NCBI RefSeq assembly: GCF_042652925.1
Contig: NZ_JBHSHC010000033.1
Coordinates: forward strand, 59,077 to 123,076
Direction: 5' to 3'
Origin: Effusibacillus consociatus
Lineage (GTDB): Bacteria; Bacillota; Bacilli; Tumebacillales; Effusibacillaceae
DNA: 64,000 bases
Under the pieces are notes generated by a model that saw only the letters and a list, made by a program, of their open reading frames with translations, was not told where the DNA came from and did no database searches. The position numbers were made by a program, and so were the translations under genes. Shown piece after piece: positions 8,373 to 16,756 of the stretch (position 1 is the first letter of the stretch; each line of letters starts with the position of its first letter).

Positions 8373-8975
8373 ATGAACAAACAGGAACTTCGCCAACAGA
8401 TCTTGTCCGCGCGCAATTCGATGTCTGAAGCCGAAAGAACCACAAAGCAGAAGGCCATTTTTGATAATTTGCTGTCGATCCCGCAATTAAATGAGGCAGG
8501 GACGATTCTCGCTTATCTGGCGTTCCGAGGAGAAGTGGAAACAGACGAGATTTTCCGTTGGGGATGGCAGGCGGGAAAAACGATGGCTGCTCCCGTAACA
8601 TTCAAAGAGGAGCGAAAAATAATCCCGGTCCGGATCCAGTCCTTCGAGGAGCTTCAACCCGGGGCATACGGGATTCTCGAGCCGTCAGGAATCCGGGAGG
8701 AACAAGGAAACCCGGCATCAAACGAAACCGTGCCGGTTGCAAGGATCGATGCCGTGATCATCCCGGGCGTGGCTTTTGACAGCGAGGGAGGTCGTCTCGG
8801 ATATGGAGGCGGTTATTATGACCGGTTTCTACCCATGCTACGTTCAGATACGGTAAAAATTGGACTTGCATATGAGCTTCAAGTGGTGGGCCGATTACCG
8901 GTTGAGGAACATGATGTTCATTTGGATTTTCTCGTCACAGAACAGCTTGTCAGGAAATTTGCAGCGAATACATAA
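8373..8975 (+). CDS. fthC: 5-formyltetrahydrofolate cyclo-ligase
   Basis: This 200-residue protein is of the MTHFS/YgfA/YqgN family, which converts 5-formyl-THF to 5,10-methenyl-THF with ATP. It begins with the basic MNKQELRQQILSARNSMS helix typical of the family. The C-terminal signature IPGVAFDSEGGRLGYGGGYYDRFL (about residues 130-152) forms the substrate and Mg-ATP pocket. The ATG follows GAGGGAGA at about 8360-8367. It is the first gene after the hairpin element 8251-8302. It precedes an SDR gene by 13 bases, so the two are probably co-transcribed. It links this region to one-carbon metabolism used by purN and purH downstream. Confidence 0.93.
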   Translation: MNKQELRQQILSARNSMSEAERTTKQKAIFDNLLSIPQLNEAGTILAYLAFRGEVETDEIFRWGWQAGKTMAAPVTFKEERKIIPVRIQSFEELQPGAYGILEPSGIREEQGNPASNETVPVARIDAVIIPGVAFDSEGGRLGYGGGYYDRFLPMLRSDTVKIGLAYELQVVGRLPVEEHDVHLDFLVTEQLVRKFAANT

Positions 8976-8988
8976 GGGGTGGACATAG

Positions 8989-9702
8989 ATGAAGGATAAA
9001 GTCGTTGTAATAACAGGAGCCAGCCGCGGAATCGGTGAATCAATCGCGTTGGCCTTTGCGAAAGAAAAAGCAAAACTCGTTCTCGTTGCGCGAAACCCTG
9101 AAGATCTGGAACGGGTACGCGGACGCGCCATGGAGGCAGGCGCGGAAGATGTTTTAACCGTCACAACCGACATTTCAAAAGAAGAAGAAGTCGAGGTTAT
9201 GGTGGAAGTCACGCTGTCCCGTTTCGGCCGGATCGACGTACTGGTGAACAATGCGGGAGTCGGATATTTCAAATCTGTAAAAGAAACGACACTCAAAGAG
9301 TGGCAGACCATGTTCGATATCAATGTGACGGGACTCTTCCTTTGTTCCCGCGGGGTTTTGCAACCGATGCTGGAGCAGGGCTCCGGTCACATTCTCAATA
9401 TTTCGTCTGATGTGGGACGCCGTACGATTGCTGGTGGTGCCGGATATTGTGCGACGAAGTTTGCGGTTCAGGGGTTTGCAGATTCGCTTCGGAAGGAAGT
9501 TCAAAGCAAAGGCGTTAAAGTCACAAATGTTTTGCCGGGAATGACCGACACTTACTTTGCAAACAGCGAGCAGGGAGCTGCCCACAAGGCCGACTGGCTG
9601 CAAGCGGAGGATATTGCCCGTGCTGTTCTCTATGCGGCTTCCCAACCGGAAGGCGTACTGGTGGACGATATCACAATCCATCCGATGGTCCAAGAATATT
9701 AA
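8989..9702 (+). CDS. Short-chain dehydrogenase/reductase, 3-oxoacyl-ACP-reductase-like
   Basis: A complete 237-residue classical SDR. It has the cofactor loop TGASRGIG (residues 9-16), NNAGVG, a catalytic Ser in NISSDVG, and the YxxxK pair in GYCATKF. Arg after the glycine loop (LVARNPEDL) suggests NADP(H) preference. FabG-like enzymes and the Bacillus YkwC/YmfI-type general reductases look alike at this level, so the substrate is unknown. It follows fthC by 13 bases with its own AAGGGGTGG ribosome site. It is not next to other fatty-acid genes, so a role in fatty-acid synthesis is not supported by context. Confidence 0.85.
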   Translation: MKDKVVVITGASRGIGESIALAFAKEKAKLVLVARNPEDLERVRGRAMEAGAEDVLTVTTDISKEEEVEVMVEVTLSRFGRIDVLVNNAGVGYFKSVKETTLKEWQTMFDINVTGLFLCSRGVLQPMLEQGSGHILNISSDVGRRTIAGGAGYCATKFAVQGFADSLRKEVQSKGVKVTNVLPGMTDTYFANSEQGAAHKADWLQAEDIARAVLYAASQPEGVLVDDITIHPMVQEY

Positions 9703-9787
9703 AATCACCCATTAAACAACGTGATTTACTTTTGGATCTTTATGGGTCCCCGTCAACATGGCGAGATGTGGCTGATGATCTTCGGCT

Positions 9788-9839
9788 CCCCAGCAAAGTA
9801 CTCGGAATAAGCAACAGAGCTTAACGTCACTTTGATGGG
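9788..9839 (+). repeat. Three-copy leader hairpin element, copy 2
   Basis: This 52-base element is arranged like copies 1 and 3: a CCCCAGCAAAGT left arm, core ACTCGGAATAAGC...GAGCTTAACGTC, and ACTTTGATGGG right arm. It ends 27 bases before the start at 9866. The outer stem here is imperfect, while the GTACTCGGAATA core is identical to copy 1. A GGGTCCCCGTCAACAT stretch at about 9744-9760 resembles the 5' arm and its flank and could be a fragment of a further copy. Confidence 0.72.
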
Positions 9840-9865
9840 AGATTTATTGATTGAAGGTGTGATGG

Positions 9866-10360
9866 ATGGAGGCAAAACAATATTTAATCGGCTTGGGATA
9901 CGGCGGATCGTTGGAGGCCATGGGCCGGTTCGAATGGGATTTCCGCTGCCGTTTGGGGTTGCGCGATCCTCAGGATATCACCGGAAGAGAAGCATTTGTG
10001 AAAGACTTTATCGAGGCTACTTCACCCGAAGCTCCTGTGGTGCTGGTTCTGGATGATTACAGTATCCCCTTGTTCCGTACTTTCATGGAACTTGGGAAAC
10101 AGGGAATCACGAAATATCCGGGTCTTTACGTGTTCGTTGTGGCGGAAGACCAAACTGAGGATCCGCATGTTCAATACTTCCTCAACATTGAGCACGATCC
10201 GGTTGACGAAACCCTGATGCCGCATCAGATGGTTCTTGATGCCGAAGGGGTGCCGGATTCGGTGCTGATGTTTATGCAAGAACGTTTGAATGTGCGGTTT
10301 TACAGAAGAGAAGACGAACTGATGATGGAGTTTCGAATTGAGGAACTTCCGGTTCTGTAA
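9866..10360 (+). CDS. Conserved-looking protein of unknown function at the head of the Moco genes
   Basis: This 164-residue soluble protein has no recognised family. It starts MEAKQYLIGLGYGGSLEAM and is acidic. It has alternating hydrophobic strands (APVVLVLDDYSIPLFRTF; GLYVFVVAEDQ) and ends MMEFRIEELPVL. No metal, nucleotide or membrane motif is evident. The gene is behind GAAGGTG and 27 bases after hairpin copy 2. The next gene, a molybdopterin-binding protein, starts 12 bases after its stop, so the two are probably co-transcribed. The context suggests a link to molybdenum-cofactor handling, but that is inference only. Confidence 0.75.
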   Translation: MEAKQYLIGLGYGGSLEAMGRFEWDFRCRLGLRDPQDITGREAFVKDFIEATSPEAPVVLVLDDYSIPLFRTFMELGKQGITKYPGLYVFVVAEDQTEDPHVQYFLNIEHDPVDETLMPHQMVLDAEGVPDSVLMFMQERLNVRFYRREDELMMEFRIEELPVL

Positions 10361-10372
10361 GGGGTGAGAAAG

Positions 10373-11350
10373 ATGAGAGAAGTTCACGTCCGTGATGCTG
10401 TCGGACTCCGGCTGGCTCACGATTTGACACGTATTGTTCCGGGAGAGTTTAAGGGGCGCATTTTTAAAAAAGGACATGTGATTCAGGAAGAGGATATCCC
10501 GATGCTGTTGGACATCGGGAAAGAGCATATCTATGTTCTTGAGCTTCAGCCCGGCGAACTGCATGAAGATGATGCGGCGATTCGCTTGTCTCGTGCGCTG
10601 ATGGGTGACCACTTGACTGCTTCGGAACCGTCAGAGGGCAAAGTGGTTCTCACTTCGGAAATTCACGGTTTGGTAAAGATCGATACGGAAGCCCTGCTGA
10701 TGATCAATTCCCTCGGCGAGCTTGCGGTTGTGACCAGGAAAACGGACACTGTGGCAAAACCTGGCGATACGGTGGCAGCCATGCGGGCGATTCCGCTCAT
10801 TATTGCGGAGACGAAAATTACACAGGCTGAGACGCTGGCGAGAATGTCAGCCCCTGTGATTGCCGTTCTGCCTTTTCGCCGCATGAAGGTGGGGATTGTA
10901 ACCACAGGAAGCGAAGTTCTGACCGGTCGTGTGGAAGACAAGTTCGGGCCGCGGATCCGGGAGAAACTTGCCCCTTTTGATGCGGAGGTGCTGGGGCAAA
11001 AGATTGTCGGGGACACAAAAGAAAACATCCAGGCGGGGATCCAAGAATTTCTGAACCAGGGAGCCGAACTTGTGATTTGTACCGGAGGAATGTCTGTTGA
11101 TCCGGATGACCGCACTCCGGGCGCAATTCATGAACTGGCCACCGAGGTTGTGTCGTACGGAATGCCGGTGCTTCCCGGTTCGATGATGATGCTGGCTTAC
11201 ATTCAGGGTGTCCCGGTTTTTGGTCTGCCAGGGGCCGTCATCTATGAAGAGATTACCGCATTTGATTTGTTCCTGCCGCGAATTCTCGCAGGGGATAAAG
11301 TGACAAGCCGGGAAATTGCCGAATTGGGACACGGAGGTCTCCTCAAATGA
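10373..11350 (+). CDS. Molybdopterin-binding (MoCF/MogA-like) domain protein
   Basis: This 325-residue protein has a C-terminal MoCF_biosynth domain (about residues 165-310) with VGIVTTGSEVLTGRVEDKFGP, VICTGGMSVDPDDRTPGA and the GLPGAVIYEEITAFDLFLPR pocket. The N-terminal half does not match the MoeA N-terminal domains. Proteins of this layout are common beside moeA in Bacillota and are thought to bind molybdopterin; the exact reaction is unclear. The start is ATG 10373, because AAGGGGTG (10359-10366) sits 6 bases upstream; GTG 10364 lies within that site. Its stop overlaps the moeA ATG (ATGA). Confidence 0.82.
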   Translation: MREVHVRDAVGLRLAHDLTRIVPGEFKGRIFKKGHVIQEEDIPMLLDIGKEHIYVLELQPGELHEDDAAIRLSRALMGDHLTASEPSEGKVVLTSEIHGLVKIDTEALLMINSLGELAVVTRKTDTVAKPGDTVAAMRAIPLIIAETKITQAETLARMSAPVIAVLPFRRMKVGIVTTGSEVLTGRVEDKFGPRIREKLAPFDAEVLGQKIVGDTKENIQAGIQEFLNQGAELVICTGGMSVDPDDRTPGAIHELATEVVSYGMPVLPGSMMMLAYIQGVPVFGLPGAVIYEEITAFDLFLPRILAGDKVTSREIAELGHGGLLK

Positions 11351-12630
11351 TGAGAGTCGGACTTTCCGTTGAGGAAGCAATTCAGGCGATAATGGATTAT
11401 GTAAAGCCTGTCAATTCCATTGAAATTCACGTGAAGGATGCATTTAACTATGTTCTCGCTGAAGACATGTACGCAAGTGTACCGGTTCCGCCTTTTGACC
11501 GTTCGATGATGGACGGCTTTGCGATTCGGGCAGAAGACGTACAACACGCCACGCCTGAACATCCTGTAAAACTCCGTGTACAGGGAAGAGTCGGAGCAGG
11601 TGAAGTGTCGGACCATATCCTGATGCCGGGCGAGGCAATTCGAATTATGACAGGGGCTCCGATTCCCAGAGGGGCGAATGCGGTAGCCCGCTTCGAAATT
11701 ACAGACGCACAACATTCTCCCGATGCGGAACACATTGCAGTCCTTCTGCCTGTGAGGGAAGGTGAATCAATTTCTGTCAAAGGGGAGGATATTCAAGCCG
11801 GGGCTAAGATTCTCGAAAAAGGGGCTGTCATCGGAGCGGCTGAAATGGCCCTTCTTGCGACGGTCGGGGTTTCGAAAGTGACTGTATACCGAAAACCGAT
11901 CATCGGAGTCCTGTCAAGCGGACGGGAACTGATTGGGTTGGAACACCCCCTTGCCCCCGGGAAGATTTATAACAGCAATTCCTATATGCTGTCCGGCTTA
12001 ATTTCAGCTTGGGGCGGGATTCCTTATCTTCTCGAGCAGGTGGATGATGAAGTCAATGCTGTTGCTGAAGCGATTCAAATGGCGATGCCTGTAGTGGATG
12101 CTCTTGTTACTACCGGCGGCGTGTCGGTCGGAGATTATGATGTAATGCGGGAGGCCTATCAGCAGGCGGGCGGTCAGGTGGAATTTTGGAAAGTAAATAT
12201 GCGTCCGGGAACCCCTTTTACATTTGCGACCGTAGTAGAGAAGCCGGTATTTGGCTTATCGGGAAATCCGGCTGCAGGGTACGTAAACGCGGTCTTGTTT
12301 TTGCAAGGGGCAATCCGGGCGATGGCAGGGTATTCGGAACCTTTATCAAAGCCTTTGCAGGTTGTATTGGCGGATGTACCGGAATGGAAAACGATTGGAA
12401 TGGACCGCTTCCTCCGGGCAAGGATTGTAATCGAAGAAGGACGGGCAGCCGCGTACCCATTGGCATATGGCCAAAGCGCCGGTATCATGTCGACCCTTTC
12501 GGGAATTCAGGGCTTTATCCGCATCTTGGCGAGGACAGAAGTTAAACAAGGGGATCTCGTCGAGGCTTACCTGCTTGAGATGCCAATCCCCGCATTAAAC
12601 AACACTCTGCCGGGAGGAGAGCAGGAGTGA
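11347..12630 (+). CDS. moeA: Molybdopterin molybdenumtransferase MoeA
   Basis: MoeA inserts molybdate into adenylylated molybdopterin. This 427-residue protein has the MoeA signature PVPPFDRSMMDGFAIRAEDV near residues 44-63. It also has VRGRVGAG-like (here VQGRVGAGEVS), IMTGAPIPRGANAV, and the central MoCF domain with GVLSSGREL, YNSNSYMLSGLI, TTGGVSVGDYD and FGLSGNPAAGYVNA. The C-terminal domain IV is present. It overlaps its neighbours at both ends by 4 bases, so it is translationally coupled to the preceding molybdopterin-binding protein and to mobB. The length is normal. Confidence 0.94.
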   Translation: MMRVGLSVEEAIQAIMDYVKPVNSIEIHVKDAFNYVLAEDMYASVPVPPFDRSMMDGFAIRAEDVQHATPEHPVKLRVQGRVGAGEVSDHILMPGEAIRIMTGAPIPRGANAVARFEITDAQHSPDAEHIAVLLPVREGESISVKGEDIQAGAKILEKGAVIGAAEMALLATVGVSKVTVYRKPIIGVLSSGRELIGLEHPLAPGKIYNSNSYMLSGLISAWGGIPYLLEQVDDEVNAVAEAIQMAMPVVDALVTTGGVSVGDYDVMREAYQQAGGQVEFWKVNMRPGTPFTFATVVEKPVFGLSGNPAAGYVNAVLFLQGAIRAMAGYSEPLSKPLQVVLADVPEWKTIGMDRFLRARIVIEEGRAAAYPLAYGQSAGIMSTLSGIQGFIRILARTEVKQGDLVEAYLLEMPIPALNNTLPGGEQE

Positions 12631-13130
12631 GTGTAAAGGCGTTCGCGGTTGTCGGTTATAAAAACATGGGCAAAACGACGCTTGTTTGCAAGCTTGTGTC
12701 GGAACTGAAGAATCGGGGGTACCGGGTAGGGACATTAAAGCACGATGCCCACGACTTCCAACTCGATTATGAAGGAACGGATACGTTTCAACATCGTCAG
12801 GCCGGGGCAGATGTGGTGGCGATTGCAAGCTCTGGCAAATGGGCTGTACAAGGGTGGCCTGCACAGCCCCCGACTTTGGAAGAAATGTTGAAGCGTTTCG
12901 AAGGTGTTGATCTGGTGATCGTGGAGGGATACAAACAGGGGAACCTTCCGAAAATCGTGGTCTCGGATCGGCGGGGGGCAATTTTTCAAAACGAAAGGTT
13001 AGAAAATGTGGTTGCCGTGGCAACGATTGACGGGGCACCGTTTCTTGCCCCTTCAGCGGCCCGAGTGTATGATAGAAATGAGATAGATTGTTTCATTGAA
13101 TTGGTCTTGGCAACGTTAGCTCTGAGATAG
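12627..13130 (+). CDS. mobB: Molybdopterin-guanine dinucleotide biosynthesis protein MobB
   Basis: This 167-residue P-loop protein has the Walker A motif VVGYKNMGKTTLV (residues 8-20) and the MobB-typical KHDAHDFQLDYEGTDTFQHR segment, then VIVEGYKQGNLPKIVV. MobB is a GTP-binding partner of MobA in forming the guanine-dinucleotide cofactor; mobA is not in the window. The GTG start overlaps the moeA stop. The presence of MobB with TatC directly downstream fits export of folded, Mo-cofactor-containing enzymes by the Tat route. Confidence 0.92.
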   Translation: MSVKAFAVVGYKNMGKTTLVCKLVSELKNRGYRVGTLKHDAHDFQLDYEGTDTFQHRQAGADVVAIASSGKWAVQGWPAQPPTLEEMLKRFEGVDLVIVEGYKQGNLPKIVVSDRRGAIFQNERLENVVAVATIDGAPFLAPSAARVYDRNEIDCFIELVLATLALR

Positions 13131-13144
13131 GAGGAGCGCGATCG

Positions 13145-13879
13145 ATGGATAGAGAACAAAAATTAGTGGACCATCTGGCGGAACTGCGGAAACGATTGAT
13201 TATTACGCTGCTGGCGTTTGTTGTGTTTCTGTTTGTATCGTTTGCGTTTGTCCGCGATATTCTGGATTTTTTACAGCGTGGAATGCCCGCGGGGATGCAC
13301 ATGACCGTGTTTGGCCCCTCGGAAGTGTTGAGAATTTATATGATTGTGGCAGGGGTTTTAGCAATCGGGCTGACAATTCCGGTACTGCTTTACCAGGTCT
13401 GGAAGTTCGTAGCCCCTGGTTTGACTGAGCTCGAGAGAAAGGTCACCGCTACCTTTATTCCCGTCATTTCACTCGTTTTCTTTGCCGGAATTGCCTTCGG
13501 GTATTTCTTTATCTTCCCGACGATCTACAATTTCTTTGTTGCGCTGGGCTCCGAAAGTTTTGATATGGTACAAGGCGCGGCCAATTATTTTTCCTTTATG
13601 GTCAATATTGTGCTTCCGTTCGGGTTTATCTTTGAACTGCCGATTGTAGTTTTGTTCCTGACTCGATTAGGGCTCCTGACACCGGAATTTCTCACGAAAA
13701 ACCGCAAATACGCGTATTTCATCCTTACTGTGGTCGGGGTTGTTTTATCTCCCCCGGAGCCGGTGTCCGATATTATCACGACGCTGCCGATGATTCTGTT
13801 GTATGAGATAGGTGTCACTCTGTCACGTATTTCTTATAAAAGACGCTTGAAACGACTCCAGGAAAGCGGACTCGCATAG
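13145..13879 (+). CDS. tatC: Sec-independent (Tat) protein translocase subunit TatC
   Basis: A 244-residue polytopic protein with six predicted membrane helices. The N-terminal MDREQKLVDHLAELRKRLI is the TatC signature (HLxELRxR). Other conserved points are FGPSEVL, YQVWKFVAPGLTELE, the F-A-G-x-x-F-G-Y-F block after helix 3, and ILTVVGVVLSPPEPVSD. It binds twin-arginine signals of folded exported proteins. The ATG at 13145 follows TAGGAGG. No tatA/tatB gene is next to it, unlike the tatA-tatC pairs of B. subtilis, so a partner must be encoded elsewhere. A terminator follows directly. Confidence 0.95.
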   Translation: MDREQKLVDHLAELRKRLIITLLAFVVFLFVSFAFVRDILDFLQRGMPAGMHMTVFGPSEVLRIYMIVAGVLAIGLTIPVLLYQVWKFVAPGLTELERKVTATFIPVISLVFFAGIAFGYFFIFPTIYNFFVALGSESFDMVQGAANYFSFMVNIVLPFGFIFELPIVVLFLTRLGLLTPEFLTKNRKYAYFILTVVGVVLSPPEPVSDIITTLPMILLYEIGVTLSRISYKRRLKRLQESGLA

Positions 13880-13897
13880 CAAGCAGATAAAATGAGG

Positions 13898-13924
13898 AAA
13901 CCGGTCGGAAAGGCCGGTTTTCCC
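13898..13924 (+). terminator. Intrinsic terminator after tatC
   Basis: The stem AAACCGG (13898-13904) / CCGGTTT (13914-13920) is followed by a short T-rich, C-interrupted tail. It lies 18 bases after the tatC stop and overlaps the leader of the HAD gene. Confidence 0.6.
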
Positions 13925-13945
13925 ATTCAAAAAGGAGGGGCAGGC

Positions 13946-14608
13946 TTGATCAAGGCGATAGTGTTTGATTTTGACGGCTTGATTTTTGATACGGAAACCC
14001 ATGAGTATCGAGTGCTGGAGGAGATCTATAAATCACATGGGGCGGAACTGCCGCTCGAAGTATGGGGACAATGCGTTGGCACCCATGCGAATTTTTTCGA
14101 CGCGTACGCTTATCTGGAGCAATGCATCGGCAAGCCTGTAGACCGGGATGTATTGGGGAAACAACGCAGAGAAATGTTCGATCTGCGGGTTGAGAACGAA
14201 ACAGCGCTTCCCGGCGTAGAGAACTATTTGGTCGCGGCCAAACGATTGGGCTTGAAAATCGGCCTGGCATCAAGCTCCAACCGGGCATGGGTGACCCGGT
14301 GGTTAACGAAGTTGAACCTGCTCGACTACTTTGAATGTATCCGGACTGCCGATGATGTGGAACACGTGAAACCGGATCCCGCCCTGTATTTGAAAGCATG
14401 TGAATGTTTAGGGGTGCAGCCGCAGGAAGCGATCGCGTTTGAGGATTCTCCGAATGGGGCTATTGCGGCAAAGCGGGCAGGGATGCACTGTGTGATCGTA
14501 CCCAACTTTGTTACCACAACACTAACGTTTGGGGAGCATGACCTGCGCCTCAATTCGATGGCGGAGATGGAGCTTGAAAAGGTGATTGAGAGATTGGAGC
14601 GTAAATAA
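13946..14608 (+). CDS. HAD-superfamily hydrolase, beta-phosphoglucomutase/phosphatase-like
   Basis: This 220-residue HAD hydrolase has motif I IVFDFDGLIFDTE (residues 4-16, nucleophile and acid-base Asp), motif II IGLASSS, the motif III lysine in VKPDPALYL, and motif IV AFEDSPNGAIAAKRAGM. The helical cap between motifs I and II is the subclass I type seen in PgmB and GPP/GS1-like phosphatases. The substrate cannot be told. I choose TTG 13946 as the start: AAGGAGGGG at 13932-13940 is 5 bases upstream, and the protein then begins MIKAIVFDFDG. The longer frame to 13892 would translate through the tatC terminator. Confidence 0.87.
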   Translation: MIKAIVFDFDGLIFDTETHEYRVLEEIYKSHGAELPLEVWGQCVGTHANFFDAYAYLEQCIGKPVDRDVLGKQRREMFDLRVENETALPGVENYLVAAKRLGLKIGLASSSNRAWVTRWLTKLNLLDYFECIRTADDVEHVKPDPALYLKACECLGVQPQEAIAFEDSPNGAIAAKRAGMHCVIVPNFVTTTLTFGEHDLRLNSMAEMELEKVIERLERK

Positions 14609-14625
14609 TAATTCTCGTGTAGCGG

Positions 14626-14650
14626 CAGGAGAGAAATCTCCTGTCTTTTT
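14626..14650 (+). terminator. Intrinsic terminator after the HAD gene
   Basis: The perfect 7-bp stem CAGGAGA (14626-14632) / TCTCCTG (14637-14643) with a GAAA loop is followed by TCTTTTTG. Confidence 0.82.
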
Positions 14651-14691
14651 GTATTTATTGTCCTATTCGGTTTGTACTCTTCAGCGAATTC

Positions 14692-14747
14692 TTGACGGGA
14701 GAAACAGATTAGGTTACTATCTAATTAGAAACATATAAAATTATATG
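14692..14747 (+). promoter_or_regulatory. Promoter and candidate ArsR-type operator before the broken MFS gene
   Basis: TTGACG (14692-14697), a 17-base spacer and TACTAT (14715-14720) make a good sigma-A promoter. Just downstream, a perfect 7-bp inverted repeat with a 2-base gap, CATATAA-AA-TTATATG (14732-14747), covers the expected transcript start. It is a plausible operator for the ArsR-family regulator encoded downstream; that link is inference. Confidence 0.6.
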
Positions 14748-14791
14748 ATCGTTGAATATGTTTGATTTCCGGGTGAAGAAGGTGTCTCTTC

Positions 14792-15554
14792 ATGCGAATG
14801 ACGGAGAAATTTGGGGGATGGGAATTGCTGCGGGAAAATGGGCCGTTTCGCCGTTTGTTTCTTGCGACTCTTATCAGCTCGTTGGGGGACTGGCTGCGGT
14901 GAAGCAAGATATCAGGCCCTCTTTTTGGTCGGAGTTTGTGACCGGAATCAGTGCCGTCACCGCCAACAAGTCCGTACTTTATGTGTTTTTGCTGGAATTT
15001 GGATGGTGCACGGGCGGTGGTGCGATCAATGTGCTGATTTCGGTTATGGCTCATCAAGTTCACGGGCAGGGAAGCACTGGTGCAGGAGTATCCTATGCTT
15101 CGATAGGTGCTGGCACGATTATTGACAGTCTGATGCCGGAAGGTGTTTTCCGGGCGAGAAGCGGAAGCTGCAAATGGCGGCAGGGATTGCGTTTCTTGTG
15201 GATGCCGTATTTCATATCCTGTTTGCCGCCAGCCCATCGCCCATTTTTGCTAATATAGCATTAATAGGAGCGGGGCTTGCAGGAGCGATAGGGAATTCGG
15301 CGATTATGACACTGATTGCAGCCTCCACAGACAATCTTGTGCAAGGAAGAGTCTTCTCCATGTTTCACACAATCAGATCCTCTCTGCTGGCTCTGTCCAT
15401 GATGGTCGCCGGGTTCCTAATCCCTGTTCTGGGGCCGCAATTGCTTGGAATCATTGGCGGATCCGTGATTTTGCTTTTTTCGATCCTCTACGCAGTGTTG
15501 ATTCGAAGGAACAATCGAACAGAACAAAACGGGAGTGAGTATCGTGCAGCTTGA
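14792..15554 (+). pseudogene. MFS transporter remnant (internal deletion and frameshifts)
   Basis: Pieces of one major-facilitator transporter lie in different frames. From ATG 14792, one frame gives MRMTEKFGGWELLRENGP then a typical first-helix segment FRRLFLATLISSLGDWL, and stops soon after. A second frame (about 14890-15165) gives IRPSFWSEFVTGI...CTGGGAINVLISVMAHQV, which matches the middle of MFS_3-type drug transporters. A third frame (15174-15554) gives the last helices (IALIGAGLAGAIGNSAIM; GRVFSMFHTIRSSLLALS). Relative to a usual 400-residue transporter, several helices after the first are missing. The promoter and the downstream regulator look intact. Confidence 0.8.
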
Positions 15555-16131
15555 TCGACTCGTAAATTTTCATAAAGCAGTGGCGGATCCCACCCGGATT
15601 CGCATTCTGGTACTGCTTTCCAAGGGGCCGTTACACGGTCAGGCTCTCGCCGGGAAATTGGGGGTCACGCCGCCAACCGTTACCCATCATGTGACAAAGC
15701 TGAGGGAAGTCGGGCTGATAAAGGAGCGTCGGGACAAAAATACGATCTATTTTCATTTGGAAGAGACCGCTTTAAAACGGTATGCGGAAGGAATCGTGGA
15801 CGTAGTCTTGAAGAAGGAATCGTCGGGGGTGGACAGGGAGGATGAAAAGATTGAGCAAGAAAGAGCCGCAGTGATCAAAAGTTTCTATACTCCGGATGGT
15901 AAGCTCAAGCAAATCCCGGCCCAGCGGAAAAAGAAGCTGATCGTGTTTGAATATATGCTCAAAGGTCTTGAAAAGAAAAGAAAATATACGGAACAGGAAA
16001 TCAATGAATTTATCAAGCAGTTCCATGAAGATTATGCAACAATTCGACGGGAATTCATCGTCAATCACTATATGTATAGAGAGAATGGGATTTACGAGTT
16101 GAACCCGCCTGAAATGTGGGCAAAGATTTGA
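15544..16131 (+). CDS. ArsR-family regulator with C-terminal DUF2087 domain
   Basis: This protein of about 195 residues has an N-terminal winged helix (VADPTRIRILVLLSKGPLHG; recognition helix region VTPPTVTHHVTKLREVGLI). The C-terminal segment IPAQRKKKLIVFEYMLKG...REFIVNHYMYRENGIYELNP is of the DUF2087 type. No metal-binding cysteines are seen in the DNA-binding domain. GTG 15544 is preferred because GGGAGTGA ends 5 bases before it; GTG 15535 falls inside that site. The gene overlaps the end of the broken MFS transporter and probably once formed an autoregulated efflux operon with it. Ligand unknown. Confidence 0.87.
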   Translation: MQLDRLVNFHKAVADPTRIRILVLLSKGPLHGQALAGKLGVTPPTVTHHVTKLREVGLIKERRDKNTIYFHLEETALKRYAEGIVDVVLKKESSGVDREDEKIEQERAAVIKSFYTPDGKLKQIPAQRKKKLIVFEYMLKGLEKKRKYTEQEINEFIKQFHEDYATIRREFIVNHYMYRENGIYELNPPEMWAKI

Positions 16132-16304
16132 GGGACAGGAGTATTTTTCCAAAGTGAACGGATACAATAGATTGTGGCCCAGGAAACGGGTGTAAAAGGA
16201 CAAGAAAACCGTTGAAAAAGTAGGAACGGTCGGTATAATTTTTGCTGATCGGATTCTTTACAAAAAAATCACATAAAAAAGTTCAAATTTTTCCTTGGAA
16301 GGTC

Positions 16305-16333
16305 TTGCAAAGGGACATCGAAATGAATATCAT
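16305..16333 (+). promoter_or_regulatory. groE promoter
   Basis: TTGCAA (16305-16310), a 17-base spacer and TATCAT (16328-16333) lie directly upstream of the CIRCE operator. The 173-base stretch from the arsR-like stop (16131) to here shows only AT-rich sequence and no gene. Confidence 0.65.
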
Positions 16334-16344
16334 AAGAATTGTCG

Positions 16345-16371
16345 TTAGCACTCGATTGAGGTGAGTGCTAA
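16345..16371 (+). promoter_or_regulatory. CIRCE operator (HrcA binding site)
   Basis: The exact CIRCE inverted repeat TTAGCACTC-N9-GAGTGCTAA occupies 16345-16371, between the promoter and groES. HrcA binding here represses groESL until heat shock draws GroEL away. hrcA itself is not in the window. Confidence 0.97.
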
Positions 16372-16418
16372 CAGAGATCGACAAATACTTACAGCATATT
16401 TAGTAGGAGGGGTAGTTC

Positions 16419-16703
16419 ATGATTAAACCACTCGGTGATCGCGTGGTAATTAAACCTGTCGAGCGTGAAGAGAAGACTGCAAGTGGAATCGTACTTCCGG
16501 ACACTGCAAAGGAAAAGCCGCAAGAAGGCGAAGTAGTTGCAGTAGGTGCTGGCCGTTATGAGGAAGGCAAGCGTGTTCCTCTGGATGTACAGGTTGGTGA
16601 CCGCGTAATCTTCTCGAAGTATGCCGGCACCGAAGTTAAATACGACAATGTTGAATACCTGATTCTCCGAGAAAACGACATACTCGCTGTAGTTCAAAAA
16701 TAA
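16419..16703 (+). CDS. groES: Co-chaperonin GroES
   Basis: The 94-residue heptameric lid of the GroEL chamber. It opens MIKPLGDRVVIKPVEREEKT and contains the mobile loop TASGIVLPDTAKEKPQEG (about residues 22-39) and the FSKYAGTEVKYDNVEYLILRENDILAVV tail. The length is standard. AGGAGGGG lies upstream of the ATG. It is the first gene of the CIRCE-controlled operon, 53 bases before groEL. Confidence 0.98.
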   Translation: MIKPLGDRVVIKPVEREEKTASGIVLPDTAKEKPQEGEVVAVGAGRYEEGKRVPLDVQVGDRVIFSKYAGTEVKYDNVEYLILRENDILAVVQK

Positions 16704-16756
16704 TTGCACGCCCATACTTAGAGGCAAAAACCATATTTTAGAGGAGGATATTTGAC

